From Amphiduros pacificus (lineage: Eukaryota; Annelida; Polychaeta; Phyllodocida; Hesionidae), in NCBI GenBank assembly GCA_949316495.1, contig OX439005.1, forward strand, positions 41,228,682 through 41,292,681: DNA of 64,000 nt, read 5' to 3'. Numbering within the stretch: position 1 is the first letter of the stretch; the number at the start of each line of letters is the position of its first letter. Below are positions 22,736 through 35,200 of this stretch, piece by piece. The notes beneath the pieces are model-generated. The model made no database searches and was not told the origin of the DNA. It worked only from the letters and a program-made list of their open reading frames with translations. A program made the translations under genes and the position numbers.

Positions 22736-22932
22736 CATGAGATCAAAGGTGCAATGTGCGTTACCGCCAAACCATTGTGTCTTGTGACGCCATATGAGCC
22801 GAAAACTTGAAGAATCTGACGTTATTCAACATTTTGACAATTTTGACTCATCATCGACAGTATTTAGACCAAAACATATCGCAAGTGAAATGCTCCTTCT
22901 CCACTGATTATGAAGATATAAATATTATTATA

Positions 22933-23584
22933 CAGGGGCCCATCACTACCAACTTCGTTAAAAATTGAGATAGAGATGTGAAACTTTGGCATAGCATGTT
23001 ATAGAATGTTGTGGACAACATATTAGTATTTTCTAGAAGGAAATATTTTAAAAAAATACCAGCCAGCTACACTTTGAGATTTTGGCTGTCAGCTGTTATT
23101 TTTTACCAGCTTTTAAACTTACCAGCTAAGAATTTGTATGGAATTAACAGCTGTTAACTTTGTTCGTGGATGTTTGTCAATGCCAAATTTCTTTTAACAG
23201 CTGGTAATGAGCCAATTTCTTTAATAAATATTTATATGTTAAAAACTTATAATTACAGTAGAAATATCATTAGGCTTGAACAATCTTTGTCAAATAGTGT
23301 TTATATAATATAATTTATTTTATATTTTGCAGTTTTCAATGGTGAAATTGTCAGTTGGTGTTAAAATCTCAATACTTTACCAGCCAGCTAATTAAATTCA
23401 TCAGTCTGTCAGCTAGGTCATTTTGAAATGTCAAATGTATTTTGAGCCAGCTGATTCATACCAAAAAAAAAGTTCCCAGCTGGTAAACATACCAGCTGGA
23501 AATGAAATGCATTAGTTACAAGCTGCCAGCCAGAAAAGTGTGCATATTGGCTCTTTTTGCATATCATATAGTGGTGGGCCCCTG
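22933..23584. mobile_element. hAT-like non-autonomous element (652 bp)
   Basis: Inverted termini CAGGGGCCCATCACTA (left) and CAGGGGCCCACCACTA (reverse of right). ATTATTAT occurs on both outer sides within 1-2 bp of the ends, a plausible 8-bp duplication. The interior has a cluster of ACCAGCTGGTA-like E-box palindromes (23055-23525). No ORF. Confidence 0.65.
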
Positions 23585-23989
23585 TGATTATTATGGCACA
23601 TCAGTAATATTGTTACATTTGAAGTCACAAATCAGCTATTCCTACTTATTTGTGCCATAGTGAAATACTACTTTCTCTTCATTTGAACTGAGAGCAATAT
23701 GCTCTCAGATTTGAATAATGTGGGAATTTCTACTTTGCTCTGGCACAGTACACTACTATATTGCTCTGCAAGATCTCACTCTAGCCTCCAGATCAAAGTT
23801 TAAAATAATGAATTTAAGTGTTTTATACTTTTTTCCATAATTTGCTGCAAAGCATTGGTAGCTTTTCTGTCATGAATTCCAAAATGAAAATGTGTAAAAG
23901 ATGATGAAACAGCCAAGAGGTCAGATGTGTACACATGTTCGAATGATGCAATGTTTATAGAGAGCGCTAGTGTAGTCGCACTGGCCGCC
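23585..23989. other. Upstream flank of first asparaginase gene
   Basis: Contains further TTCCTACTTATTTG scraps of the MITE family (23638-23740). No coding signal. Confidence 0.4.
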
Positions 23990-24159
23990 ACACCTCCGAA
24001 TGGCGAACTCTGATTGGTCAATATGTGGGTGACGTCGCGACGAGCGCACATTGTATCAATCGCTGTCTGAATGAAATAGTGTGTTGTGACAACTTCAAAG
24101 AACTCCATACACACAACGCGTGTAAATATTGACAAAATATCAGACACACCAACCAAATC
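23990..24159 (+). promoter_or_regulatory. Putative promoter / 5' UTR of first asparaginase gene
   Basis: The 170 bp before the ATG are less AT-rich than their surroundings and have several CpGs (GACGTCGCGACGAGCGC near 24031). An inverted CCAAT box, TGATTGGTC, lies at 24011-24019. The paralogue has the same TGATTGG string upstream of its ATG. No TATA box or mapped start is visible, so the transcription start is unknown. Confidence 0.35.
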
Positions 24160-27100
24160 ATGTCTGAAGCCTCTACAGCATCCGTGAAAGTTCACGTGGA
24201 CAAAGTCGTGGGGACTTACAACGTTGAAGGCAAGAGCCCACCTCGAGTGAGTAGTTTAGTTGGCTTGGTGTCTGCAGGCGCCCACATGGACCCATCTTAT
24301 AGACCAAAATACCTTAAAGTGTCAAACTGTGCCACAGAGAAAGATGTTGGGGAGTTTGACAGCACAAAGGAGTCCAGGATTTTGGTTCTTTACACAGGAG
24401 GTACCATTGGCATGAAAAACATAAATGGAGGTAATTATCTGTTTGCAATTAATTGAATGCTTACAATTAATTTATACAATGCAGTTAGTTTTAGTAATCT
24501 GAATTTTAGGCTCATAGCTCTTAAGTGAGACCAAGAATAATTATAGTAGCTTTTACATTTTGGGCCAAGATATGTAGAGATAACCTGTGCAGGGTGAACA
24601 AAGCAGACCTTTATTCCTTTGCTCCTCTTTTGGATCCTCTCCAATCAGTGAATCGCCATATTCTTTTATTTAAGAACTTAAGCCGTTTAGAGTTCATTGA
24701 AACAGATGATTTACAATTATTTTATACAAAGCCTTTTTGCTTTGTAAAACAAGTTCTATTATATGAAGGCTTTTATTTTTTGTTTGATATTCCTAGTGTG
24801 ATGATAATCAGTTCAAGTTTAGTGGTGTGTGAAATCTTTTAATCACAGTTATCTATTGCCAGGTCCCAATCCCCACCATGCAACTTTAAACAAGACGAAA
24901 TAAACCTTAAAGAATGAAAACCAATTGTTTTGAACCGTTAAAAGGGTACCATCCATGTTATAAGCAAATAAAAACTAGTTAGTGGTTTCACAACCAAGTG
25001 AGGAATGATCTTTATGATTTAGTTCACCAGAAAGGTGAATGCATAAAATCAAGATATATACCAATTGAGATTGTCAAATGTATAAGTAAGTAATTCAAAA
25101 CCAAGATTCAAAGTTCAAGGTTGTCTTAATCTTAAAACAGAGGACTGGTATTGTACCAACATAGTGAGGAAACCCTACAGCTCACAGAACATACATTTCT
25201 CATGAGTTAATTTATGTCAGCTGTTTGAGACACGTATTATTTAAAACAAACATTCAGTTTAACTAGAATGGAATAAAACATGAGGTTTGAACAGTTTCCA
25301 GTACATTATTTTGTGTAAATATTTTATGAAGATTTATTCTACTGGAATAAAAATAAAGATAACAAAAAAATTGTTATTCGTTTATAATATCAATATCCCA
25401 TATAATGATTTTCAGGAGTTCTGTTTGGCATACTATAATTATATTTATTTTCATGGAATTTATTTTTTTATGTTTCTATAACACTGTGGATTTGTGTTAT
25501 GTGATATGTGAAGTGAGTCCTTTGATGATTTGTAGCTCATCCCAGTTTGTCACAACAGGATACCATTGTAGGCCAAATAATATAATAATTGTTTCTGATA
25601 ACTCTTCTGAACCTTCAACACAGACAGCTCATTTACCCAAGAGATTTTACAGCTTATCTTTTTTTAAGTTGACCAGTTGACCATTGAAGTATTTTTACAA
25701 GACATTGATGGAGTGTGTGTTAGTTGATTTATGCTATATTTCTATTTTTACTGGGTTGTTTTTATCTACCTTTATATTTAAAGGGATTCAGTATTTTTGG
25801 ACTAGATTTTTAGAGTCATATCCTTATTGTCCATGGGTCAGGCTGAGCACAGGTTAACATCTGGGTCAAAAAGTAATCTCCCAAAGCTTGACAAAAACAT
25901 ACCACATTAATAGCTGTAATATTCTGGTTCCAAAAACTGTTTATTTTTTGTTCAAGCTTAAGTAGAACATATTTGACAACCTTTTTAGTGAAGCAATGAT
26001 TTTGTTGACTGCACCCCTGTCGAGGAACAACGTTTGTAGATAATTTTCATTTAGCATTTTTTTATTGAGGAAGTGTATGATACAGTTCATAATGAAATAT
26101 ATAATATATAATTAATTTAACATAATTTCAGTACCAGTTAAAATCAATTGCGATGTAACTGTTATCTGTAGCTCTGTTACCATAAAAACATGAATTTGAT
26201 TTTTTTCTATATTTTTTGAACTTGCATATTCTTTAAAATCCATATAATATCCTTATCAAAGCATAGAATACAAAGTCATTTGAATGGCATCCTAAGCATG
26301 GAGAAGTGTGTGGGTGGCACATCCATAAATTTGGTTAAATATATGAACTTTATTGCTCTAATTCAGAGTGCGAAATGATTTTTTCAGATCATTATACTTA
26401 TATGGATATTCTCTGTTAACATTTCACCTGTTTTTAACACAGAATGAGATGGGGTGGTTCATCAGGATGGAAATAAATAAATATTTTGTAACATATTTAC
26501 AGTTTATGATGTATTAGGTTATAGATTTATAAATCATTTTACATTTCATTTAATCCAAAAAAAACATAGATCATTTAGATGTGTATAATTCTATTTATCA
26601 TCAATTTATTGATGTTGAACCAATTTACATTCTTGAATTACTCTTGTCATGAGACATGTTCTGAGTCCCTCTACAGTCAGATCAAGAAATAAATAGCTTA
26701 CTTGACATTATTCAAAACTTTTATTTGCTCATGAATGAACCTGATGGCATGAGGTCAAGTTTTGGGGTCCTGTGATAATATTAAGCTATGCTTAAAGGTA
26801 TCATATACAAAGTGTTCAAATTTTGGCATGCAGTGAACAAATTGATCTACATATATAAGTTAACACTGCAAAACCATATGGCATCCCGCCAAGAGTGCAT
26901 GCTTGCACTAAGGTTTGCAGCTGGTCAATGATTGATTGATAACAATTCTGTTGTGTTTTTAGTAGTGAGGCATATTCCCCAAAGTAATGTTTTGTCTGGT
27001 CATATTTATCCATGGCTAAATGGAGATTTGACTCCAACTGATTATGACATGATTAAATAAAAAAATTGCATTAATTATTTGAAGAGGAAATGATAAATAA

Positions 27101-27196
27101 AAAAGAGATGTGATTTATGCAATATTTATGTCCTTTACAAAGTAAGAGATTTGGTATTTTGAATATATATATATCTGTATAGATCTACCATTATTA

Positions 27197-27270
<74 letters not shown>

Positions 27271-29149
27271 CAATAATTATCAATAATTATCAATAATTAT
27301 CAATAATATGAATAGGAATGATAGAGTCATTAATTAACTCATACCCAGCATCCGCTGCACCAATCAGCTTGATCTTGGGCTCATTTGAAAGAAAAAGTTG
27401 AGATATTAAGAAAGGCGTAAGGGACATAGCATACATTCCTTTTATTATTAGTCAAAATAGCCAAAAACTGGTATTTCAAGCAGTACAGAGGTAGGATCTT
27501 ACAAAAAGGTAACAGCAGTATTCATATTAACTTAATTTATGATGTTACCATGACGTCACTATGTTGACACTTCCATGTTTGACGTCACTATGACAACAGT
27601 TTCCTGTCTGACGTCATTATGACACATTTCTATATGACGTCACTATGGCATGCTTATCTTGCTTGCAATGTCAACATAGTTTTAGAGCACGAAAAACCAC
27701 CTTCTACTCCAATTATTGACAAAGGTATGGTCTTTTGTATATATAATATTCGGCTGAATGAAATGTGCATCTCGTAGCCTCACACAACTGTGTTTACCTT
27801 GCTCGCAACGTCAAGACGACTCCACTCCAGGTTAAATTATCTTTCTACTCCAATCATTGACGAAACTGTGATCATTTGTACATACGATGTTCAGTGGAAA
27901 GAATTGTGTATCTCGTAGCTTCACGCAACTGTGTTTACCTTGCTCGCAACGTCAAGACGACTCCACTCCAGGTTAAATTATCTTTCTACTCCAATTATTG
28001 ACGAAACTGTGATCATTTGTATATACGATGTTCAGTGGAAAGAAATGTGCATCTCGTAGTCTCATGCAACTGTGTTTACCTTGATCGCAACGTCAAGGCG
28101 ACTTCACTCCAGGTTAAATTATCTCTCTACTCCAATTATTGACGAAACTGTTGTCATATATATATACGATGTTCAGTGGAAAGAATTGTGCATCTCGTAG
28201 CTTCACGCAACTGTGTTTACCTTGCTTGCAACGTCAAGACTTCTTTCTCCATTTACTCCAATTGTTGACAAAACTATGGTTTATATGAATTTGCACCTCT
28301 GCATTTCATATTATTGTCGGTTCACTTGTAATAATAATAATTATCAATAATATGAATAGGAATGATAGAGTCATTAATTAACTCATACGCAGCATCCGCT
28401 GCACCAATCAGCTTGATCTTGGGCTCATTTGAAAGAAAAAGTTGAAATATTAAGAAAGACGGAAGGGACATAGCATACATTCCTTTTATTATTAGTCAAA
28501 ATAGCCAAAAACTGGTATTTCAAGCAGTACAGAGGGAGGAACTTACATAAAGGTAACAGCAGTATTTTACATGATCACATCAACATAATTTATGATGTTA
28601 CCATGATGTCACTATGTTGACACTTGTCTGATGTCACTATGACAACATTTGTCTGTCTGACGTCACTATGATGACACATTTCTGTATGACGTCATCATGT
28701 TTATCTTAGTTGCAATGTCAAGAAGACTTCACTCCAGGTTAAATCATCTTTCTCCTCCAATTGTCATGAATTATTGACGAAACTTTGGTCATTTGTATAT
28801 ACGATATTCAGTGGAAAGAAATGTGCATCTCGTAGTCTCATGTAACTGTGTATATCCTGCTCGCAATGTCAAGAGGACTTCATTCCAGGTTAAATCATCT
28901 TTCTACTGCAATTATTGACGAAACTGTGGTCTTTTATATATACGATGCTCAGTGGAAAGAAACGTGCATCTCGTAGTCTCACACAACTGTGTTTACCTTG
29001 CTTGCAATGTCATTACGGTTTCAGAGCATGCTAAATCATCTTTCTACTCTAATAATTGACGAAAATGTGGTCATTTGAATATATGATTAACAATGTGTAT
29101 AATAGGAAAATAATAGTGTCCTGTTTTTCATATTATTGTCGGTTCACTT

Positions 29150-29202
<53 letters not shown>

Positions 29203-32200
29203 TGTATAAGCAAAGCTTTCTCATAATGAATTAATTGTCAGCTAATAAATGATAGAAAAAAAAGGAATTGGGTCATACTGCTTCATACATGAAAACTCTT
29301 GCTAATTTGAATTTGCTTTGTAAAGATAATAAATAAGATAAAGGTATGGAAGTCATTGCATACTTTATCACCTACCGTAGTATTGGCCAATAAATTATCA
29401 AGAGTACTCTTTAATGTTTACTTTAGTAAGAATTGTGACAGTTGCTGTAAACTTCAAAGCCAGGTTGAGGCATATTCATTGATATTGGCTCCATAAAACC
29501 TCTCTCAGAACTTGAGATAAGGACAATAAATTATCAATATTTTGCCATGGCAGCTTACAGTATGGACCAGAGTTGGTCCTGGAGGTATCATTCCCTTATG
29601 GTATATGACAAACCTGATCTATCACAGTACCCTTCATAACATGACTTCTCTATCATATCAATCCCTGCCCCCAAAGATAAATAGGTGTGCCCAGTCATGA
29701 CTATTTGAGAAAAATCTGGTTGGGAACTGATAGGTGAAAGAATAAATGACTCTTCATAAATATTGTGCTTTGTTCTGGGAGCTATACTGATTAGTGACTT
29801 TCCCGGTCAGTGAAAGTTGTAACCTGATGTAGGTCAGTTCAGATCGGATGATATTTTGGTTAGCAAGATGAGTAGAGATGATCCAGGCAATTCCAAATTT
29901 TGAATGATATCAAATACAGGAAATGATGGCAGAGATAGTGAGAAGATTGAACAATTTGCAATGCTACTGATCAATAATGCAGTGCTGTCACAGGTGACAA
30001 AAAGCATTGCCGTCACAGGTGACATAAAGCAGTGCCGTCCGGGTGACATAAAGCAGTGCCGTCACAGGTGACAAAAAGCATTGCCGTCACAGGTGACAAA
30101 GCAGTGCCATCACAGGTGACATAAAGCAGTGCTGTCACAGGTGACAAAAAGCATTGCCATCACAGGTGACATAAAGCAGTGCCGTCCGGGTGACATAAAG
30201 CATTGCCGTCACAGGTGACAAAGCAGTGCCATCACAGGTGACATAAAGCAGTGCTGTCACAGGTGATATAAAGCAGTGCCGTCCGGGTGACATAAAGCAG
30301 TGCTGTCACAGGTGACAAAAAGCAGTGCCTTCACAGGTGACATAAAGCAGTGCCGTCACAGGTGACATAAAGCAGTGCCGTCACAGGTGATATAAAGCAG
30401 TGCCTTCACAGGTGACATAAAGCAGTGCCGTCACAGGTGATATAAAGCAGTGCCGTCACAGGTGACATAAAGCAGTGCCTTCACAGGTGACATAAAGCAG
30501 TGCTGTCACAGGTGACAAAAAGCAGTGCCGTCACAGGTGACATAAAGCAGTGCCGTCACAGGTGATATAAAGCAGTGCCGTCACAGGTGACATAAAGCAG
30601 TGCCGTCACAGGTGACATAAAGCAGTGCCGTCACAGGTGACATAAAGCAGTGCCGTCACAGGTGACATAAAGCAGTGCCGTCACAGGTGATATAAAGCAG
30701 TGCCGTCACAGGTGACATAAAGCAGTGCCGTCACAGGTGACATAAAGCAGTGCCGTCACAGGTGACATAAAGCAGTGCTGTCACAGGTGACATAAAGCAG
30801 TGCCGTCACAGGTGACATAAAGCAGTGCCGTCACAGGTGACATAAAGCAGTGCCTTCACAGGTGACGCCCATTGAAAAGGTTGTCATACCTCTGTGCTCT
30901 GACTGTACGTTGAAACAACCAGAACTCTGTTATTTGGCTGCCATGTGAGTCATTAGAACTGTTATCTGGTTGTCAGGTGAGTCATTAGAACTCTGTTGTC
31001 TGGCTGTCCTGTGAGTCAACCGGATTTCTGTCCTCTGGGTGTCTCGTGAGTCGATCAGAACTCTGGGATGAATAAAGAAATAACCAATTCAAAGTGAAGT
31101 TAATAACAAATTTTCCATTATATTCCTGCCTTTTTCTGAGTTTGATTTTTTTTAATTCTATGTACTTTTTATAAATTATAAATTTGGTTTTTTTCAATGT
31201 GATTAAAAAATTATAAAATAAATCATTTCTCTGAGTAAAATTATAAAAAGAAAGCATTTCTCTCAGACTCAGAGTCTTGAGTGTTTGGATATATCTTTTT
31301 GCAAGGGAAATAATCATACTATGACTTTGGAAAAACTTGAGGTCGAATACACTATATTTTTCTATTTTCATTATTTTGTCTAAAGATTCTCTGTTCCACC
31401 AGGATTCAAGTTATTCCCAAATTGTGTTGATTATGTCCCAGCTACAGAGAAATGCTCATCGCCATTTTTAGTCCTCTTTCCATCAAAGTCATCTTTCCGT
31501 CCTGGAAAAGTAGCTTAAGTTGAAAAATACCAGGCCTATTGCTTACACGTATGATAAATTTCCTAACACAACTTGGATTCTTTTCAAAATTAATGTGTAA
31601 TCTCTCTGGAGAAATTTTCCAGACAAGATCGGCCATGACCCCACTGTTACCTGTTTGTACTAATAAATTTTATCATTGTGTGTTTTATGCTTATTAAATG
31701 ACTAGGGTTAATTGTATCAGTATCTCTGAAATCTATTTTCAAAATAAAGTCAAGGACATTTAAAAAAACTTTTAAGCAGTATAAATTTATATTGATATTA
31801 AGATTTTCAAATGACATTCCAGCAGATTCTACAGGCAAAATCAAAATGTCAATCTGATGTAGGCTTAAAACATATAAAAATATTGTGTAGCTGTCTCTTA
31901 GTTGTTTGGTTGTCTCTCACTTGTGAAGCTGTCTCTCACTTAGCTGACTTGTGTAGGTGTCTCTCACTTGTTTAGGTGTCTCTCACTTGTGTAGCTGTCT
32001 CTCACTTTTGTAGCTGTCTCTCACTTGTTTAGGTGTCTCTCACTTGTGTAGCTGTCTCTCACTTGTGTAGCTGTCTCTCACTTGTGTAGCTGTCTCTCAC
32101 TTGTGTAGCTGTCTCTCACTTAGCTGACTTGTGTAGGTGTCTCTCACTTGTTTAGGTGTCTCTCACTTGTGTAGGTGTCTCTCACTTGTGTAGGTGTATC

Positions 32201-35200
32201 TCACTTGTTTAGGTGTCTCTCACTTGTGTAGGTGTCTCTCACTTGTGTAGGTGTATCTCACTTGTTTAGGTGTCTCTCACTTGTGTAGGTGTATCTCACT
32301 TGTTTAGGTGTCTCTCACTTGTGTCAGTGTCTCTCACTTGTTTAGGTGTCTCTCACTTATTTAGGCGTCTCTCACTTGTGTAGCTGTCTCTCACTTGTGT
32401 AGGTGTATCTCACTTGTGTAGCTGTCTCTCACTTGTGTAGCTGTCTCTCACTTGTGTAGCTGTCTCTCACTTAGCTGACTTGTGTAGGTGTCTCTCACTT
32501 GTTTAGGTGTCTCTCACTTGTGTAGGTGTCTCTCACTTGTGTAGGTGTATCTCACTTGTTTAGGTGTCTCTCACTTGTGTAGGTGTCTCTCACTTGTGTA
32601 GGTGTATCTCACTTGTTTAGGTGTCTCTCACTTGTGTAGGTGTATCTCACTTGTTTAGGTGTCTCTCACTTGTGTAGGTGTCTCTCACTTGTTTAGGTGT
32701 CTCTCACTTGTGTAGCTGTCTCTCACTTGTTTAGGTGTCTCTCACTTGTGTAGCTGTCTCTCACTTGTTGAACTGTCTCTCACTTGTGTCAGTGTCTCTC
32801 ACTTAGCTGTCTCTCACTTGTATAGCTGTCTCTCCCTTGTGTAGGTGTCTTTCACTTATTTAGGCGTCTCTCACTTGTGTAGGCGTCTCTCACTTGTGTA
32901 GCTGTCTCTCACTTGTGTAGCTGTCTCTCACTTGTGTAGCTGTCTCTCACTTAGCTGACTTGTGTAGGTGTCTCTCACTTGTGTAGGTGTCTCTCACTTG
33001 TTTAGGTGTCTCTCACTTGTGTAGGTGTCTCTCACTTGTGTAGGTGTATCTCACTTGTTTAGGTGTCTCTCACTTGTGTAGGTGTCTCTCACTTGTGTAG
33101 GTGTATCTCACTTGTTTAGGTGTCTCTCACTTGTGTAGGTGTATCTCACTTGTTTAGGTGTCTCTCACTTGTGTAGGTGTCTCTCACTTGTTTAGGTGTC
33201 TCTCACTTGTGTAGCTGTCTCTCACTTGTTTAGGTGTCTCTCACTTGTGTAGCTGTCTCTCACTTGTTGAACTGTCTCTCACTTGTGTCAGTGTCTCTCA
33301 CTTAGCTGTCTCTCACTTGTTGAACTGTCTCTCACTTGTTGAACTGTCTCTCACTTGTTTAGCGCGTTTCTCACTTGTGTAGGTGTATCTCACTTGTGTC
33401 AGTGTCTCTCACTTAGCTGTCTCTCACTTGTAAAGGTGTCACTCACTTTTTTAGTGTGTTTCACACTTGTGTAGCTGTCTCTCACTTGTGTAGCTGTCTC
33501 TCACTTGTTTAGGTGTCTCTCACTTGTGTAGCTGTCTCTCACTTGTGCCAGTGTCTTGCACTCAGCTGTCTCTCACTTGTATAGCTGTCTCTCCCTTGTG
33601 TAGGTGTCTTTCACTTGTTTAGGTGTCTCTCACTTGTGTAGCTGTCTCTCACTTGTGCCAGTGTCTTGCACTTAGCTGTCTCTCACTTGTGTAGCTGTCT
33701 CTCACTTGTGTAGCTGTCTCTCCCTTGTGTAGGTGTCTTTCACTTGTTTAGGTGTCTTTCACTTGTTTAGGTGTCTCTCACTTAGCTGTCTCTCACTTGT
33801 TTAGGTGTCTCTCACTTAGCTGTCTCTCACTTGTTTAGGTGTCTCTCGCTCGTTGACAAATAATTAAAATAGCATTGCTGAAACCATAGATGCTGCATTT
33901 AATATGTTTCATAGAAATTAAGTTAAACAAAGTTCCTCATGTTCTCTTCCTGTTTTGATGCACCTGTTCTTTTCATTTCATATTGCACCTTCCATTTTCC
34001 GATGATGATGTACCAGACCTTTTCCTGTGATGCTCCTCCTGTCTCATTCATGTGATGATAATAAATTTCTCATTTAATTTCTATCATGTTGCAATGATAT
34101 ATGATATAAAGGACTTCTAATAAATGATATTTTGTAATCGTTTGTTTTCAGTTTACATTCCATATCCAAATTATCTGGTACAAGAACTTCGAAAGCTGAA
34201 CATTTTCCATGACCCTGACTATCATGTGGCCAACTACTCGGATGATGGCTCTCAATTTCCTGAAGCCACAAGACCACTTATCTTGCCGTAAATATTTTTT
34301 TTTTATCAACAGAATTTTTTTTTTCATATTTATGTTAAAGAAAGTCTCAAATTTTAGACAAAAAGTTGAAAACATGTAAAAAGATAATTACCTTTCTTTA
34401 TATACAGTGAGCAGAAGGAAGGGAAGCGTATTGTATACACTGTGTGGGAGTATGATCCCTTGCTGGACTCCTGCAACATGACCATGACTGACTGGGCAAG
34501 GCTGGCCCTGGACATCAAGGTAAATAGATGGGATAGGCTGGCCCTGGACATCAAGGTAAATAGATGGGATAGGCTGGCCCTGGACATCAAGGTAAATAGA
34601 TGGGATAGACTGGCCCTGGACATCAAGGTAGATAGATGGGATAGACTGGCCCTGGATATCAAGGTAAATAGATGGGATAGGCTGGCCCTGGACATCAAGG
34701 TAAATAGAGGAGATAGACTGGCCCTGGACATCAAGGTAAATAGATGGGATAGGCTGGCCCTGGACATCAAGGTAAATAGATGGGATAGGCTGGCCCTGGA
34801 CATCAAGGTAAATAGATGAGATAGACTGGTCCTGGACATCAAGGTAAATAGATGGGATAGGCTGGCCCTGGACATCAAGGTAAATAGATGGGATAGGCTG
34901 GCCCTGGACATCAAGGTAAATAGAGGAGATAGACTGGCCCTGGACATCAAGGTAAATAGATGGGATAGGCTGGCCCTGGACATCAAGGTAAATAGATGGG
35001 ATAGGCTGGCCCTGGACATCAAGGTAAATAGATGAGATAGACTGGTCCTGGACATCAAGGTAAATAGAGGAGATAGACTGGCCCTGGACATCAAGGTAAA
35101 TAGATGGGATAGACTGGCCCTGGACACCAAGGTAGATAGATGGGATAGACTGGCCCTGGACATCAAGGTAGATAGATGGGATAGACTGGCCCTGGACATC

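Noticed and set aside
26816-27037. 73-codon minus-strand frame with helical, Gln-rich content
   Set aside because: Looks superficially like a coiled coil but is short, isolated in an intron, and has no family I recognise.
29976-33855. CRISPR-like regularity of short repeats
   Set aside because: Units are directly contiguous with no unique spacers, and the context is a eukaryotic intron.
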